Of a stretch of DNA of 64,000 nucleotides, positions 48,503 through 58,872 are shown piece after piece. A program made the position numbers and the translations under genes. The stretch spans positions 105,123,001 through 105,187,000 of the forward strand of contig NC_091117.1 in the NCBI RefSeq assembly GCF_040183065.1. The letters are read 5' to 3'. The notes beneath the pieces are model-generated. The model was not told where the DNA came from, did no database searches, and saw only the letters and a list, made by a program, of their open reading frames with translations. Source of the DNA: Periplaneta americana (Eukaryota; Arthropoda; Insecta; Blattodea; Blattidae). The number at the start of each line of letters is the position of its first letter. The first letter of the stretch is position 1.

Positions 48503-48516
48503 GAGAAAGGGGCATT
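48503..48516 (+). promoter_or_regulatory. Polypurine tract
   Basis: GAGAAAGGGGCATT directly before the 3' LTR start at 48517. Confidence 0.7.
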
Positions 48517-49520
48517 TGAAGCTGTAGTCGGGTGGTCCGGCAATAGTAAGATATTTTTTCTTCTATATAAGTTATAGTATAGTTTCATTTTGATATTTCT
48601 ATATTTCTTTGAGATGTCTGTTTAACCTACGCCACAGGGATCAGCGAACCGCGTAATAGGTTCTTTATTCACTCAGTCTGACAGGCGCCTAACGCATTTA
48701 AAACCAGTAGACGCGAGGTAGGTTACTGAACTTTAGTATAGCATAAAGGGGTTTTTCCTGTCTAGGAACGCGTTGGTAGCGTTGTTTGTATCTGGCAAAC
48801 AATAGTAGCGTCTGGTGAGCGCGTCACCTTAGTGAGCATTTAAAAGGACGTGAGCCGAGAGCGTGCCCACGAGACGATTGCCGGCCTGTGAGCCGAGTGT
48901 GTATTTTCGCAGACGATTACCGGCCTGTGAGCCGAGCGTGTATTTTCTCAGAATATCACCGGCTAGTGAACCGATCGTGTGTTTGGTTAGAAGACTGCCG
49001 GCCAGTGGCGTGCTACTCACTTATATAATTTACGGCCTGTGAGTCGATCGCGTGAGTATTAATAATATTTCCGGCACTTGTTCCGATCGTGTATATCTTA
49101 TCATTCTGTTTTCCAGCCGATCGAAGTGATAAAGTGTAGATTTCGCACTTTTTAGCTTTGTGTTTTACTCAAAAAGTGACAGCAGCGATTTTAAACTGGC
49201 GTTAGACGAGAAGCCGAAATCATACGGAAGACAACAGCCAGTATTCCGTCGCTTGGACTCAAGCAAGGGAAGTGAGCCGAATAAATACACTTAGTGTAAC
49301 TCTACTCCTTGGTTTCTTTTCGTGAGAACGACGAATACCACATTAGATCCTACGCCCACAAAACCATAAGGTCCCTGAGCAGAGATCTCCTCTACCGGGG
49401 GACAAGATCTTCCAGCATCCACCGACGTGTGACTGAGCTAGTCAACTTCACCTCTGCCGGCGACGCGACAGAGAGGAAGATAAACAACAACAACAATACC
49501 ACCAGGTAAAACCGGTCGCA
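48517..49520 (+). repeat. 3' LTR (1004 bp)
   Basis: Same length as the 5' LTR. Differences seen: C/T near the start, one T indel in the T-run, one extra G (GAGGTAGGTTAC), G/A in CTAGTGAACCG, A/C in AACAACAACAAC and C/G in AACCGGTCGCA. Confidence 0.95.
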
Positions 49521-49778
49521 ATATTCAAAGGACTTGAATTATTGCTCTACCACATAGGCTGCCGGTAATGTGAAATTGAATTGCAACGACCACTTTGTGC
49601 GTATGCCTGTGCGTCAATATCATTCAACATAAAGTCTCACTACAGGGATTTTATGAACCACCATTATTAATTGCACTACAGATACATAGAGGCTACTTTC
49701 CAATTTGTTGCAATCGTTTCAAGAATTATACAGAGTGATTCATAAATACCTTACAAAAATTTTTGGGTGTAATGTAGA

Positions 49779-50794
49779 GGGCCATGTATTGTGGGTCCCT
49801 ATCACCACGGCATGGCGCGTCCTCAGGTTGCGGATAGAGGAGACGGCCTCCAGATATGGAGGGTAGCTGCAAATATGTTGAATAAGCAGTCGTGGACAGC
49901 CGATAAGGGGTGGTCCTCCAGCTTGGGGGTTGGGCGAAGGGCTAACAACCCATCACCGTAAAAAACAGCTTGTTACGAATCCCTACAATAAGCCTCGGAA
50001 TAGGACTGATTCTCTGGCACGACCACAGCAAAGGAATAAGGTTTTGAGATTTGGCACTTGGAACGTAACTAGTCTTTATAGAACAGGAGGGGTAACGTTA
50101 GTAGCAAAAGAACTAGCTAGATATAGAATAGACTTCGTGGGAGTACAAGAGGTTAGGTTAGATGGGAATGGCATATCACAAATAGGAGATTACATGTTGT
50201 ATTATGGGGAAGGAAACAATAATCACCAATTAGGAACAGGATTCTTTGTTCATAAAATAATAAAATCAGCAGTAAAAAAGGTCGAATTTATCAGTGACAG
50301 GTTATCATATTTAGTACTTAAGGGTAGATGGTGCGACATCATAGTTATAAATGCTCACGCCCCTACAGAAGAGAAAGACTACCATATAAAAGTTTGAGAA
50401 TAAGGTGCTTAGGAAAATATTTGGGGCTAAGCGGGATGAAGTTACAGGAGAATGGAGAAAGTTACACAACACAGAACTGCACGCATTGTATTCTTCACCT
50501 GACATAATTAGGAACATTAAATCCAGACGTTTGAGATGGGCAGGGCATGTAGCACGTATGGGCGAATCCAGAAATGCATATAGAGTGTTAGTTGGGAGAC
50601 CGGAGGGAAAAATACCTTTAGGGAAGCCGAGACGTAGATGGGAGGATAATATTAAAATGGATTTGAGGGAGGCGGGATATGATGATAGAGACTGGATTAA
50701 TCTTGCACAGGATAGGGACCGCTGGCGGGCTTATATGAGGGCGGCAATGAACCTTCAGTTTCCTTAAAAGCCATTTGTAATTAAGTAAGTAATT
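49779..50794 (+). mobile_element. RTE LINE copy with complete ends and a large internal deletion
   Basis: Target duplication AATGTAGA flanks it (49771-49778 and 50795-50802). It has the full 5' leader, then endonuclease codons (49930-50391: LRFGTWNVTSLYRTGG, VGVQEVRLDGNG). It jumps at ACCATATAAA/AGTTTGAG from the equivalent of 16990 to 19189, and ends with the C-terminal region and the tail TTTGTAATTAAGTAAG. About 2.2 kb, including all RT motifs, is missing. Confidence 0.95.
50405..50767 (+). pseudogene. RTE C-terminal domain fragment
   Basis: [60 protein letters not shown]. Open but lacking RT, and in a different frame from the endonuclease part upstream. The conserved basic GHVARM/GRPRRRW segment is the usual end of RTE/BovB proteins. 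Confidence 0.85.
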
Positions 50795-51019
50795 AATGTA
50801 GATGTAAGAATAAAACTAAAATGTTCTATACAACTCTTCCCGCAAATCCTTACTTTCAGAGTTATGATGCACAATGTCCTATCTTGCTAGGTATCAAAAA
50901 CGTGGACCAGCAAAGGCTTCGGATGTGTCATGTTAGCCTACGTAGTGATGTTTGTTTTTCGTACACCCACTGCAGTTGTTTCCAACCTGATAGGACTTTA
51001 TTTATGAATCACTCTGTAT

Positions 51020-51714
51020 AATTCAAACATAGAACACTCACATGTCTCCTGATTACGGGATGATAATGAAGTATAAAACGATAATAATACGAACATATTA
51101 ATTTACATTATCTTAAATTTATGATGGCGGAAAAATAAATTTGAATTTATATTTCTATTGAGAGGAGTTCTAATAGTAACCATTATTCTTTTCGATTATG
51201 TACAATTGTATACTTATTACAAGTTTTTAATGTAGTGGCATATACTGTACTCAAAGGCAAACTGATATTATGCTGTCGCCAAATGCAATTCAATTAACGA
51301 TCCTGCAAATTCGTATTGTCGAAGCAAGACAAACAGTTTTCTTTATCAAGAGATCTTACAGACATTCACAGTTCAGACCAGCCATTTGAGTAAGAAGGTA
51401 CATAAATATAGAATAATGTTAAAATTTAAAATGAAGGAGTTAAGACAAGATCGTTACTTCAATTCCATAAAGAGTCGGTGTAATAATCTGTCTATTATCA
51501 TGTGGAGGACTGCCGTCATGCTCCTACGTAGCTATGTCTCGCCATATAGCCTATCAACGTATCAGACCCCTTAAAAATATATTGCTGTATAGGCCTATCT
51601 TCACTATGGTGCTTATCTTCACGTAGAACTGCGTGTGGGTCCGATCACCAGTCAACAACAGGTAGGCCTACATAGCTTTACTATGCTGCATATATTTACG
51701 TAGAAGCAATGAAC
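51020..51714. other. no recognised gene
   Basis: AT-rich DNA between the TIR element and the minisatellite. Confidence 0.4.
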
Positions 51715-52598
51715 AACAATGCGCGAAACAAGGATAAAAAGGGGAATATAAGAAAAAAGGATATTCAAGGATAAGAAGGGGAGGACAAAAAGGAAAAATG
51801 GGGTATGCAAGGAGAACAAAGGAATGAAATGAAAATATTGGGAATACAAGGAGGACAAGGGGGAACTTTAAAGATAAAGATTCGAAGCACAGGGAGAACA
51901 TTGGGAATTGAAGGAAAATAAGTGGAATACAATGAAAACAATTATGAATACCAAGAGAACAAGGGAATAAAAGAAAAATATTGGGAATACAAGGTGAAGA
52001 AGAGGAATAAAAGGAACACATTGGGTATGACAGAAGACCAAGTGGACTTCAAGGCGAACCATTGTAATAGAAGGAAAATATTGGGAATACAAGGAGAACA
52101 AGGGGAATAAAAGGAAAATATTGGGAATACAAGGTGAAGACGAGGAAAAAGAGGAACACATTCGGTATAACAGAAGACCAAGGGGATGTCAAGACGAACC
52201 ATTGGAATAGAAGGAAAATATTGGGAATACTAAGAGAACAAGGGGAATAAAAGGAAAATATTGGGAATACAAGGTGAACAAGGGGAATTCAAGTTAAAGA
52301 GGAGGAATACAAGCATAACATTGGGAATATAAGGAGAAGAAAGGAAATTCAAGGTGAACATCGGAACTACAAAGTGAACAAGTGGAAAACAAGACTTACA
52401 AAGAAAATTCAAGATGAACAAGCGGAATACAAGGAAATCATTAGGAATATAAGTAGAAAAAGGGGAATAAAAGGAAAACGTTGGAAATAGGAAGAAAAAT
52501 ATGAAAATGTAAGTATCGACGAGAATACAATGTGAACAAAGGGAAGATAAGAATAATGATAGGAATATAAGAAAATGAGTATGCAAGGAGAATAAGGG
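51715..52598 (+). repeat. Purine-rich minisatellite, 20-bp period
   Basis: Units such as TTGGGAATACAAGGAGAACA and AGGGGAATAAAAGGAAAATA alternate at exact 20-bp steps for long stretches (for example 52081-52320). The plus strand is overwhelmingly A and G. Minus-strand translations (SPCIPNIFLLFPLFSLYS type) are repeat artefacts cycling through three frames every 60 bp. Confidence 0.95.
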
Positions 52599-52726
52599 AT
52601 TTGTATGATAATAACTTTCTTGTGTTAAATATTATTAACGGACCTTGTTAACATGTTTCGACCTATTTTTCGGTTAACAAGGTACGTTAATAATATTTAA
52701 CACAAGAAAGTTATTATCATACAAAT
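52599..52726. repeat. Near-perfect inverted repeat, 54-bp arms, 20-bp loop
   Basis: Left arm 52599-52652 and right arm 52673-52726 are reverse complements except for one mismatch (AACGGACC against AACGTACC). The loop contains ATGTTTCGACCTATTTTTCG. It sits within the minisatellite. The ATGTTTCGACCTA phrase resembles terminal sequences I associate with Penelope-like elements in arthropods, but that link is weak. Confidence 0.95.
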
Positions 52727-53170
52727 TCCGAAGTGATACAATGTTAAAAGTTGTGTAATCAAGATGTAGAATAAGGGAATTGAAAGAAAAAATATTGAGA
52801 ATATGAGTAGAAGAAGGGGAAGAAAAGAAAACTGAAAATACGACCGGACAGGAGCACTGCTCATTCGGTCCTCAAATTCATACATATTATTATATCCTCT
52901 GAAATTTTTTGGTTTATGTATTATTATTTTATTCAATTTGTGGTTTGCATTTATCTGTAGTTTTTGTACAATTAAAATATAATTATGCAATGGGGATACA
53001 AGGAGAATAAAAGGGCAACTTTGGGAATGGAAGAAGAACAAAGGGAATACAATATGAACTGGGCAATGCATGAAAAACAAGTGGAATAAAACTTCTGAAA
53101 TAAAAGGATAACAAGTGATATAAATGGAAGAGATAAACACTGGAAAACTTAGTCAATGAGAAGCTGCACA
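52727..53170 (+). repeat. Minisatellite continuation with a 150-bp interruption
   Basis: Degenerate purine units resume at 52760-52836 and 52987-53165. Between them 52837-52986 is an unrelated AT-rich segment starting GACCGGACAGGAGCACTGCT, which can fold by GACCG/CGGTC and GAGCA/TGCTC pairs, likely a small insertion. Confidence 0.75.
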
Positions 53171-53177
53171 AACACTA

Positions 53178-53483
53178 GTGAATAAATTGAAAAATGAACA
53201 CAGAAATAATTTTGGGCGGCCAAATATGTTTTCACCGAGAATGTTGGTGCTCTGTGCTACGATGATAGTAGGCCTATCATATAAAGAATCACTAGTCCCT
53301 GGTAGGCCTATGCCTACAGTCAATGGCATTGAACTGTATGGTCCCATCTGCAGATGCAAAGTCAGTTGTAAGGTCACGAAGATAATGCATTGGATGTGGC
53401 CTGGCCAGTTTGAAGTAATAAAGAAAGTTAATAAGTTGGTAAATAAAAGGGGCACGTATGAACTGATTATTTTAAGACTGTGA
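53178..53483 (+). other. 101-codon open frame, unknown
   Basis: TTG/ATG-bounded frame with Cys-containing PICRCKVSCKVTKIMHWMWP. No family recognised, and an equally long frame lies on the opposite strand. Probably chance or a TE remnant. Confidence 0.2.
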
Positions 53484-54084
53484 AGAATTTGATTATCGAA
53501 TTAAAAATAACTTATATCAAACATATAGGCCTATGGATGGGTTAGGCAATAACATATGAAAATTGTGTTTGTTTTCTTTTGTAATACTAGTATATTTTAT
53601 TGTTACAGTAAATGCTTTACATTTTCAATAAACTTTTTTTTGCGGCTTCATATTAAATAAAATTTCATGTAGGGCCTATTTTCTTATTGTATGGTCGAAA
53701 GTTACCTTGAATTTGAAGGGGTAAATAGAGAATTGAATTTAATAGGAAATCACATAATTATGTGGTATAAAGTGTCCCCAAATTAGTTGTGTATCTTTAT
53801 ACCACCATTAAATGTCAAATTTCACCTATTTAAATATGATTTTTAATGTTTATCTTGTCTGAACCCATAAAATAAGTAGTTTTCTTAAATAATGTACTTT
53901 TAAACATCAATTTCAATACATACTATTTTAGGTAAGTGTAAAGATATGATATAAGTGATATAAAGTAACCCCAGATGACCTACTTAAATTAGATCTCAAA
54001 TTAAATGATATAATATTACTTGATAAATTAGTTACAAGATTTTTCACTTTGGACTTGAAAGCGTTTAATGTAAATTCGGGCAGG
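53484..54084. other. no recognised gene
   Basis: AT-rich spacer. Confidence 0.4.
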
Positions 54085-54262
54085 TCCACCCTGTGGAGTA
54101 ACGGTTAGCACGTCTAAACGTGAAACGAGCGAACTCGGGTTCAAATCCCGGTTGGGACAAGTTACCTGATTGAGGGTTTTCCCGAGGTTTTCCCTCAAGT
54201 AATTGATGCAGAATTGCTGGGTAACTTTCGGCGTTGCATCTCGGATTCATTTCGCCCCTCTT
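54085..54262 (+). mobile_element. tRNA-derived SINE, family A
   Basis: TGTGGAGTAACGGTTAGCAC, B-box GGGTTCAAATCCCGG, body ACAAGTTACCTGATTGAGGG, GCAGAATTGCTGGGTAACTT. It shares the GAAGCAGAATTGC/GATGCAGAATTGC variant with the 11995 copy, so these two form a subfamily distinct from 14821 and 61035. Confidence 0.85.
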
Positions 54263-55100
54263 TAATCAACATCTCTCTCTCTTTCCTAAGTTTCTGGCCG
54301 GCTCCGATGTAGAGTCGACTGCGAGCGCTGTGCACATTGAGCTCCCCACTGGGCTGATGGTAACTCGTGGGACCGGGATTGAGGGATCACGGTGAAGCCT
54401 ACGCGAAATCGTAGATGGATCATGTAGGCTGTAGGGAAGTTCGGAGGCGGCACGCAGAGGGATCTGCGCGCGGGGAGCCTTAGGGCATGCACACCATTCC
54501 ATCCCGCAAAATGGGCCCACTCGAGTGACCTGCGTGCGAGGACACTCCCAGTCCGTGCCCGCTCCTATAGCGGGAATAATAGATAGAAGTTCGGGCAGCT
54601 TCTAACACTGGTAGATTATGAATTCCATGGACGTCTAGTATCCATTGCAAATGATGAAGAATATGTGACTATTCTGTGGAGAGGAACTGACAAAGTGTCG
54701 TGTTGTGACCGTATTTACAGATTGGATAGATTATGGAATCGTGATGCAAGGTTTTAAGGGATTGATGTATGCAAAATATATTGCAGAAAGGAATGAGAAT
54801 GCAAACTGCGTCTATCAGCCAGCCGGAGTCAAGACAATTCATTGCAGGACGGTGAGATGTGATCATGGTGACGGATATCACATATAAACCGAACTCAAAC
54901 ATTGTGGACACGCTGTGATTTTTGGGTCAGGTTAGAGCAGAGAACACTCAATAGAACGTCGCAGATTCGAACTGTGGCGTGATAAGTCTCTGGATTAAAT
55001 TTTATTTTAATTTAGGGGGAAGAAAAAAATCTTTAATACGTCGAATATAAATACGATAGCCATGATGAGATATAGTTCTCCAGCTCTGAAATAATAAGCA
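54263..55100. other. GC-rich segment, then spacer, no recognised gene
   Basis: 54290-54600 is distinctly GC-rich (GGCGGCACGCAGAGGGATCT) directly after the SINE. An 84-codon minus frame covers it without a recognised domain. It could be a longer SINE tail or another repeat. Confidence 0.35.
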
Positions 55101-55101
55101 A

Positions 55102-55169
<68 letters not shown>
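55101..55169. repeat. (ATT)n microsatellite
   Basis: Long pure run. Confidence 0.95.
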
Positions 55170-55170
<1 letters not shown>

Positions 55171-56175
55171 TGTTCATGTCGTCAAAAGCCGATTTAACTG
55201 TGTTAGGTTGAGCCTAAAAAAATTGTCCGACAGCGATAAAAAGAAGGAAGCAGTGGAGGCTACTGCATTGTTACATCAGCTAGAGAAATTTGAAACTTAA
55301 TTTTATTTGGTATGTTCAGACGACATTCTTGCTCTTGCAAATTCATTATCGGGAGCACTTCAGTCTCCAAAAATGGATATTAGCAAATGTTCGTCCCTCA
55401 TTAAGGCAACAATAGAAAACTTTTCAAAGCTCCGAAACGAAGAAAAATTCGAATAATTTTATTGCAGTGCTGTTTGTGTAGCAGAAGTTTTCGGAATCAG
55501 TGTCTCTGCATAATAAAAAATAAATTATCGTTCATCTCATTTTCTGGTAAAGACTATTTCATTACTGGTGATGGTGGTGCTACGCTGAAGAGTTCCGATT
55601 GAGAGCAACAAGATAAGTTTTTTTTTACTGAGAGCAAGTTTATATAATATACTTGATAATGTCATATAAGAAATGAAAAGACGCTTTGAAGAAAATTCTG
55701 TTTTCTGTGAAGCAATATCAGCTTGTGATCCAAAGTCTTCTGATTTCATGAACTTCAAGACGCTGCGGGAACTGGCTGACTCGTGTGGATTTTAAAATTG
55801 TATGTTAAATATAAACAAGTAACTTCTATAAAAACAGTGTTCCCTAGTGAAATCAATGAATATTAAATAACAACATGTGTGTGACCTATATCCTAAACTA
55901 CAGAACATGAGCATTGGGTTTGGCATTCCAGGACTTACTCCAAGTTTCACAAATTATACTAATCTGTCGCATCATAACTGCATCTGCAAAAAGGACTTTT
56001 TTCTGCATTACACCGAATAAAAACTTACACCAGAACAACCATATCAAGCACAAGGCTTCGAATATAGCAGTTTTATTCATCAAGAGGGAGAAAAGTTGGG
56101 ATATGTTGAAGGACTCATCATCATGATCGACAGATTCGTTGCTAGGAAATCTCGATGGATCCAGTTCACCTTATG
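55170..56175 (+). pseudogene. hAT transposase pseudogene, ZMYM1/DUF4371-like
   Basis: Scattered readable blocks run in family order across frames: an N-terminal region near 55230-55520, then LDNVI with EMKRRFEENSVFCEAISACD and PKSSDFMNFKTLRELADSCG (55650-55790), then ITASAKRTFFCITPNKNLHQ with SNIAVLFIKREKSWDML (55975-56110) and RFVARKSRWIQF (56135-56170). The last parts are the C-terminal dimerisation region of hAT proteins usually annotated zinc finger MYM-type 1-like. Many stops and shifts. It is a different subfamily from the hAT at 3 kb. Confidence 0.7.
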
Positions 56176-56399
56176 AAGTATTTGTATAGGTATGCCTTGC
56201 ATTATTGTTTATTGTAATTTTTCATTTTATTCCGAGAATGAGTTTCAAGAGAGTTGATGGCAGCGGCGCTGTCAGGAGATGTGTCAGGTACTTTATAAAC
56301 CCCGCATATCAGGCCCACCATAAATTATTAGTCGCCACTGGAGAGAACCTGAAATGTAACGGTCAACGGAACACAAAATTCTTCACCAACGATTACATT

Positions 56400-56735
56400 T
56401 TCACGCCTACGACGTACAGATTTTGCAGGAATTCAGACGTGACTACCGACCAAAGCGAGAATCTTTTGCAATCGATATACTGCATCGCATTGCTAATGAC
56501 GGAAACTTTTTATCGCGCATGTTTTCAAGCAAGGCCACCTTTCATCTTTCAGGAAAAGTCAGCGTCCACAATATGCGAATTTTGGGCTCTGAAAATCTCC
56601 ATGTATTCCAAGAACATGTGCGTGATAGTCCAAAATTAATGTTTGGTGTGGTCTTCCAGACATTCGCATTATTGGACCGTTTTTCATCACTGAGAAAACT
56701 TCGTGACTTTTACAATCATTTCCATGCATAAATAT
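56400..56735 (+). pseudogene. Tc1/mariner-like transposase fragment
   Basis: Reads VQILQEFRRDYRPKRESFAI, then DILHRIANDGNFLSRMFSSK, ATFHLSGKVSVHNMRILGSE and NLHVFQEHVRDSPKLMFGVV. This is the region around the first catalytic Asp (FSDEATFHLSGKV in relatives, here FSSKATFHLS, so the Asp is lost). It is a different lineage from the element at 7.5 kb. The C-terminal half is absent and the frame ends at 56731. Confidence 0.7.
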
Positions 56736-57060
56736 TATTTGTATATGCTACAATTTTTTCCTTTAGCTGTATGTATTTAAAATGTTGGAGGTTCATGGTG
56801 GACACTCTGTACTTCATATTCATAAAGAAGCAGAGATGTTTTTATTAAATCTATTTGTTGAAATTTTCTCAATAATTAGGGTAAGTGAAGGTATTAACGC
56901 CATCAATTCAAAAAGTTGGTTACAACTGACCAGAAATACGGACAATAATATTGATTCTATATATATTGATCATTTCTAGCCATTCTTGTGGAATTTATAT
57001 GTTTCAAAAAGTTGTAATTGTGACAAGATTTTACAACAATACCAGTAAATAAAAGTATGA
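56736..57060. other. no recognised gene
   Basis: Contains GTGAAGGTATTAACGCCAT at 56885, an outlying copy of the foldback motif described next. A 65-codon frame at 56782-56979 is unrecognised. Confidence 0.35.
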
Positions 57061-57068
57061 CTCATACT

Positions 57069-57705
57069 GGCGCTATTACCTGCAGTGAAGGTAATAACGC
57101 CACTTCGACACCTAAGAATGAAAACCTCGTATGTCTGATTTTCCAAATTTTACAGGAGAGTAAAAAATCGATATACAAGGTTTTCACATTTAAATAGATA
57201 GCTTGTAAGTCGGAAATTCTATATGATTTCGACATACAAGGTTTTCACATTCAAATAGATGGCTCGTAAGTCGGATTTTCTATAATGACTAGAGATACGC
57301 GCTTTTCATTTTAAAATTAAAGCATAAAGAGATAAGTGGTTTTCAATTTTTCTCTTTTTTCATGAAAAAAAAATTAAAAATGAAAATTTTGCAATTGTAG
57401 ACCATAAGAGCACGGGCTTTCCTATAAATTGGAGTGAAAATCGCATTTTAAAAAAAAAGTCGACTTACAAGGTTTTCATTCTTAGGTGTCGACTCATTTT
57501 TTTAGAACAAAGAAACATGTTTATAAGTAAAAGTGACAAATGTAAGATTATGTTATACAATTAAACAACTATAAATGATTAGGGACAACAAAAAAAGTCT
57601 CAATACTCATTTAAAAAATTCAGTCAAGGTCACTGTTATTGCTGCCATTATTACATCTACATCAAAGTTTATTCTTACAGCGAGATGGCGTTATTACCTG
57701 CAGTC
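57069..57705. repeat. Foldback/inverted-repeat cluster
   Basis: GGCGCTATTACC and GGTAATAACGCC (57069-57101) form a 12-bp stem with a 9-base loop. GGCGTTATTACCTGCAGT recurs at 57687. Inside, CGACACCTAAGAATGAAAAC (57106) is inverted at 57467-57491. A direct 61-bp repeat (ATACAAGGTTTTCACATT at 57173 and 57234) lies between. No ORF. Confidence 0.8.
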
Positions 57706-58835
57706 ACAAATTCTATTTTAAATATATAATTACCATAGTATAATATTATAAATTTTAAAACAACACCATTCCAATAAACTTAAGGACACATACAAACGAA
57801 TTTCTCATAGCATTTAAGCATTCACTGTATTACAAATTCAATTATGTGTATTTACTTCATGCAGAATACAATATTCACGTCACTAGACGATTAGTTCAAG
57901 CGCGCACTTCTTCACTTAAAGATTAAATTCACACTAAAGACAGAAATTCGTTCCATTTTTGGTTCCAGATATTTAAGAAAGGTCTCTAGACACCACACTT
58001 CTCTGACTAGGGCTCCCAACACAGAGTTCCACGTAACTAATTACAAAATATTAGATGACGTTATAATCTACCTTCACTTAACCTACAATAGCTACCCTAT
58101 AAACCTATGATTTGCTTGACAGATTTCAGAACAACAAACCGCTCGTGAAGTGATCTGCTTTAATTTCAAATTGTATAAAGAACTATTTTACATATATATT
58201 TAGTCTGTGTGGCCCAGCTTAAGTATTCATCGATGTGAACACCTAATTTTTTTTCACTCTCACAAAACTGGATTTCAATATTATTTAGGCTATAGCAGGG
58301 CTGTGCAGCAAGAGCGGATTCTACTCTCTAACGGGGAGCCATATGATATCTCTTCATCCCCTTTCTTCCCCGCCGAACACCGCGCAGCGTTGATTCCGTG
58401 ATTGATGAATATTAAGTGTCCCCGTTTAGAGTCTGGATGCGCTCCCGATGCCCTGCCCTGGGCTATAGCTACGGCCGAAAGAACAGATTTATAATTTCGA
58501 TAGAAGTCGCTGATTCCCCAGTAAGATAGCCTGTATGAATCAGGGTTCACAATTAATTCGAACAGTCGTTCACCGCATAGGAACTGGATGTACAATTATT
58601 GTAAATCGTCAGTATAAAGTTGATATCGACAGTGTTATATTGTCTCTGAGACATTGTTTATGACGATGGGGGGTGATCTGCCCAAAGACAGATATTTAGG
58701 CAAAGCCGTGGGTATGTGAAACATAAGTCGTCCTAGATTTACTAGCAGGATGACATTGCGGTGGTTTGCCCATTGCCTTCCGCAGTATATAGAAAATAGG
58801 GGCAGTCCTGAAATGGAACCCAAGATGGATGAATG
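57706..58835. other. no recognised gene; GC-richer patch
   Basis: 58300-58560 is GC-richer than its surroundings and open on the minus strand for 101 codons (58290-58595), without a recognised family. Possibly an old repeat. Confidence 0.3.
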
Positions 58836-58872
58836 AGTGGATGGATGGATGGATGGAAGGGTGAATGGATGG
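58836..58872. repeat. (GGAT)n microsatellite
   Basis: GGATGGATGGATGGATGG with flanking imperfect units. Confidence 0.85.

Larger units (their letters stand above)
44137..49520 (+). mobile_element. Gag-only LTR retrotransposon, 5384 bp, non-autonomous
   Basis: Two 1004-bp direct repeats (44137-45140 and 48517-49520) begin TGAAGCTG and end GTCGCA. They are flanked by the 4-bp target duplication ATAT (44133-44136 and 49521-49524). A tRNA-Lys-type primer site follows the 5' LTR and a purine tract precedes the 3' LTR. The only long ORF between them is an 815-codon Gag-like protein. No protease, RT, RNase H or integrase motif occurs in any frame of the 440 bases after it. The LTRs differ by about four substitutions and two single-base indels, so insertion is recent. 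It should depend on Pol from an autonomous partner, not present in this window. Confidence 0.9.
49731..51016. mobile_element. Mariner-like TIR element interrupted by a LINE
   Basis: The left end CAGAGTGATTCATAAATA (49731) matches the reverse complement of the right end (to 51016) perfectly, with TA on each side, as expected for Tc1/mariner. About 50 bases on the left and 220 on the right remain of the element's own sequence, with no transposase, so it was probably a MITE before the LINE inserted. Confidence 0.8.

Noticed and set aside
51652-53171. Minus-strand ORFs rich in SPCIPNIFLLFP-like repeats
   Set aside because: They arise from the pyrimidine strand of the 20-bp minisatellite and not from selection for protein.
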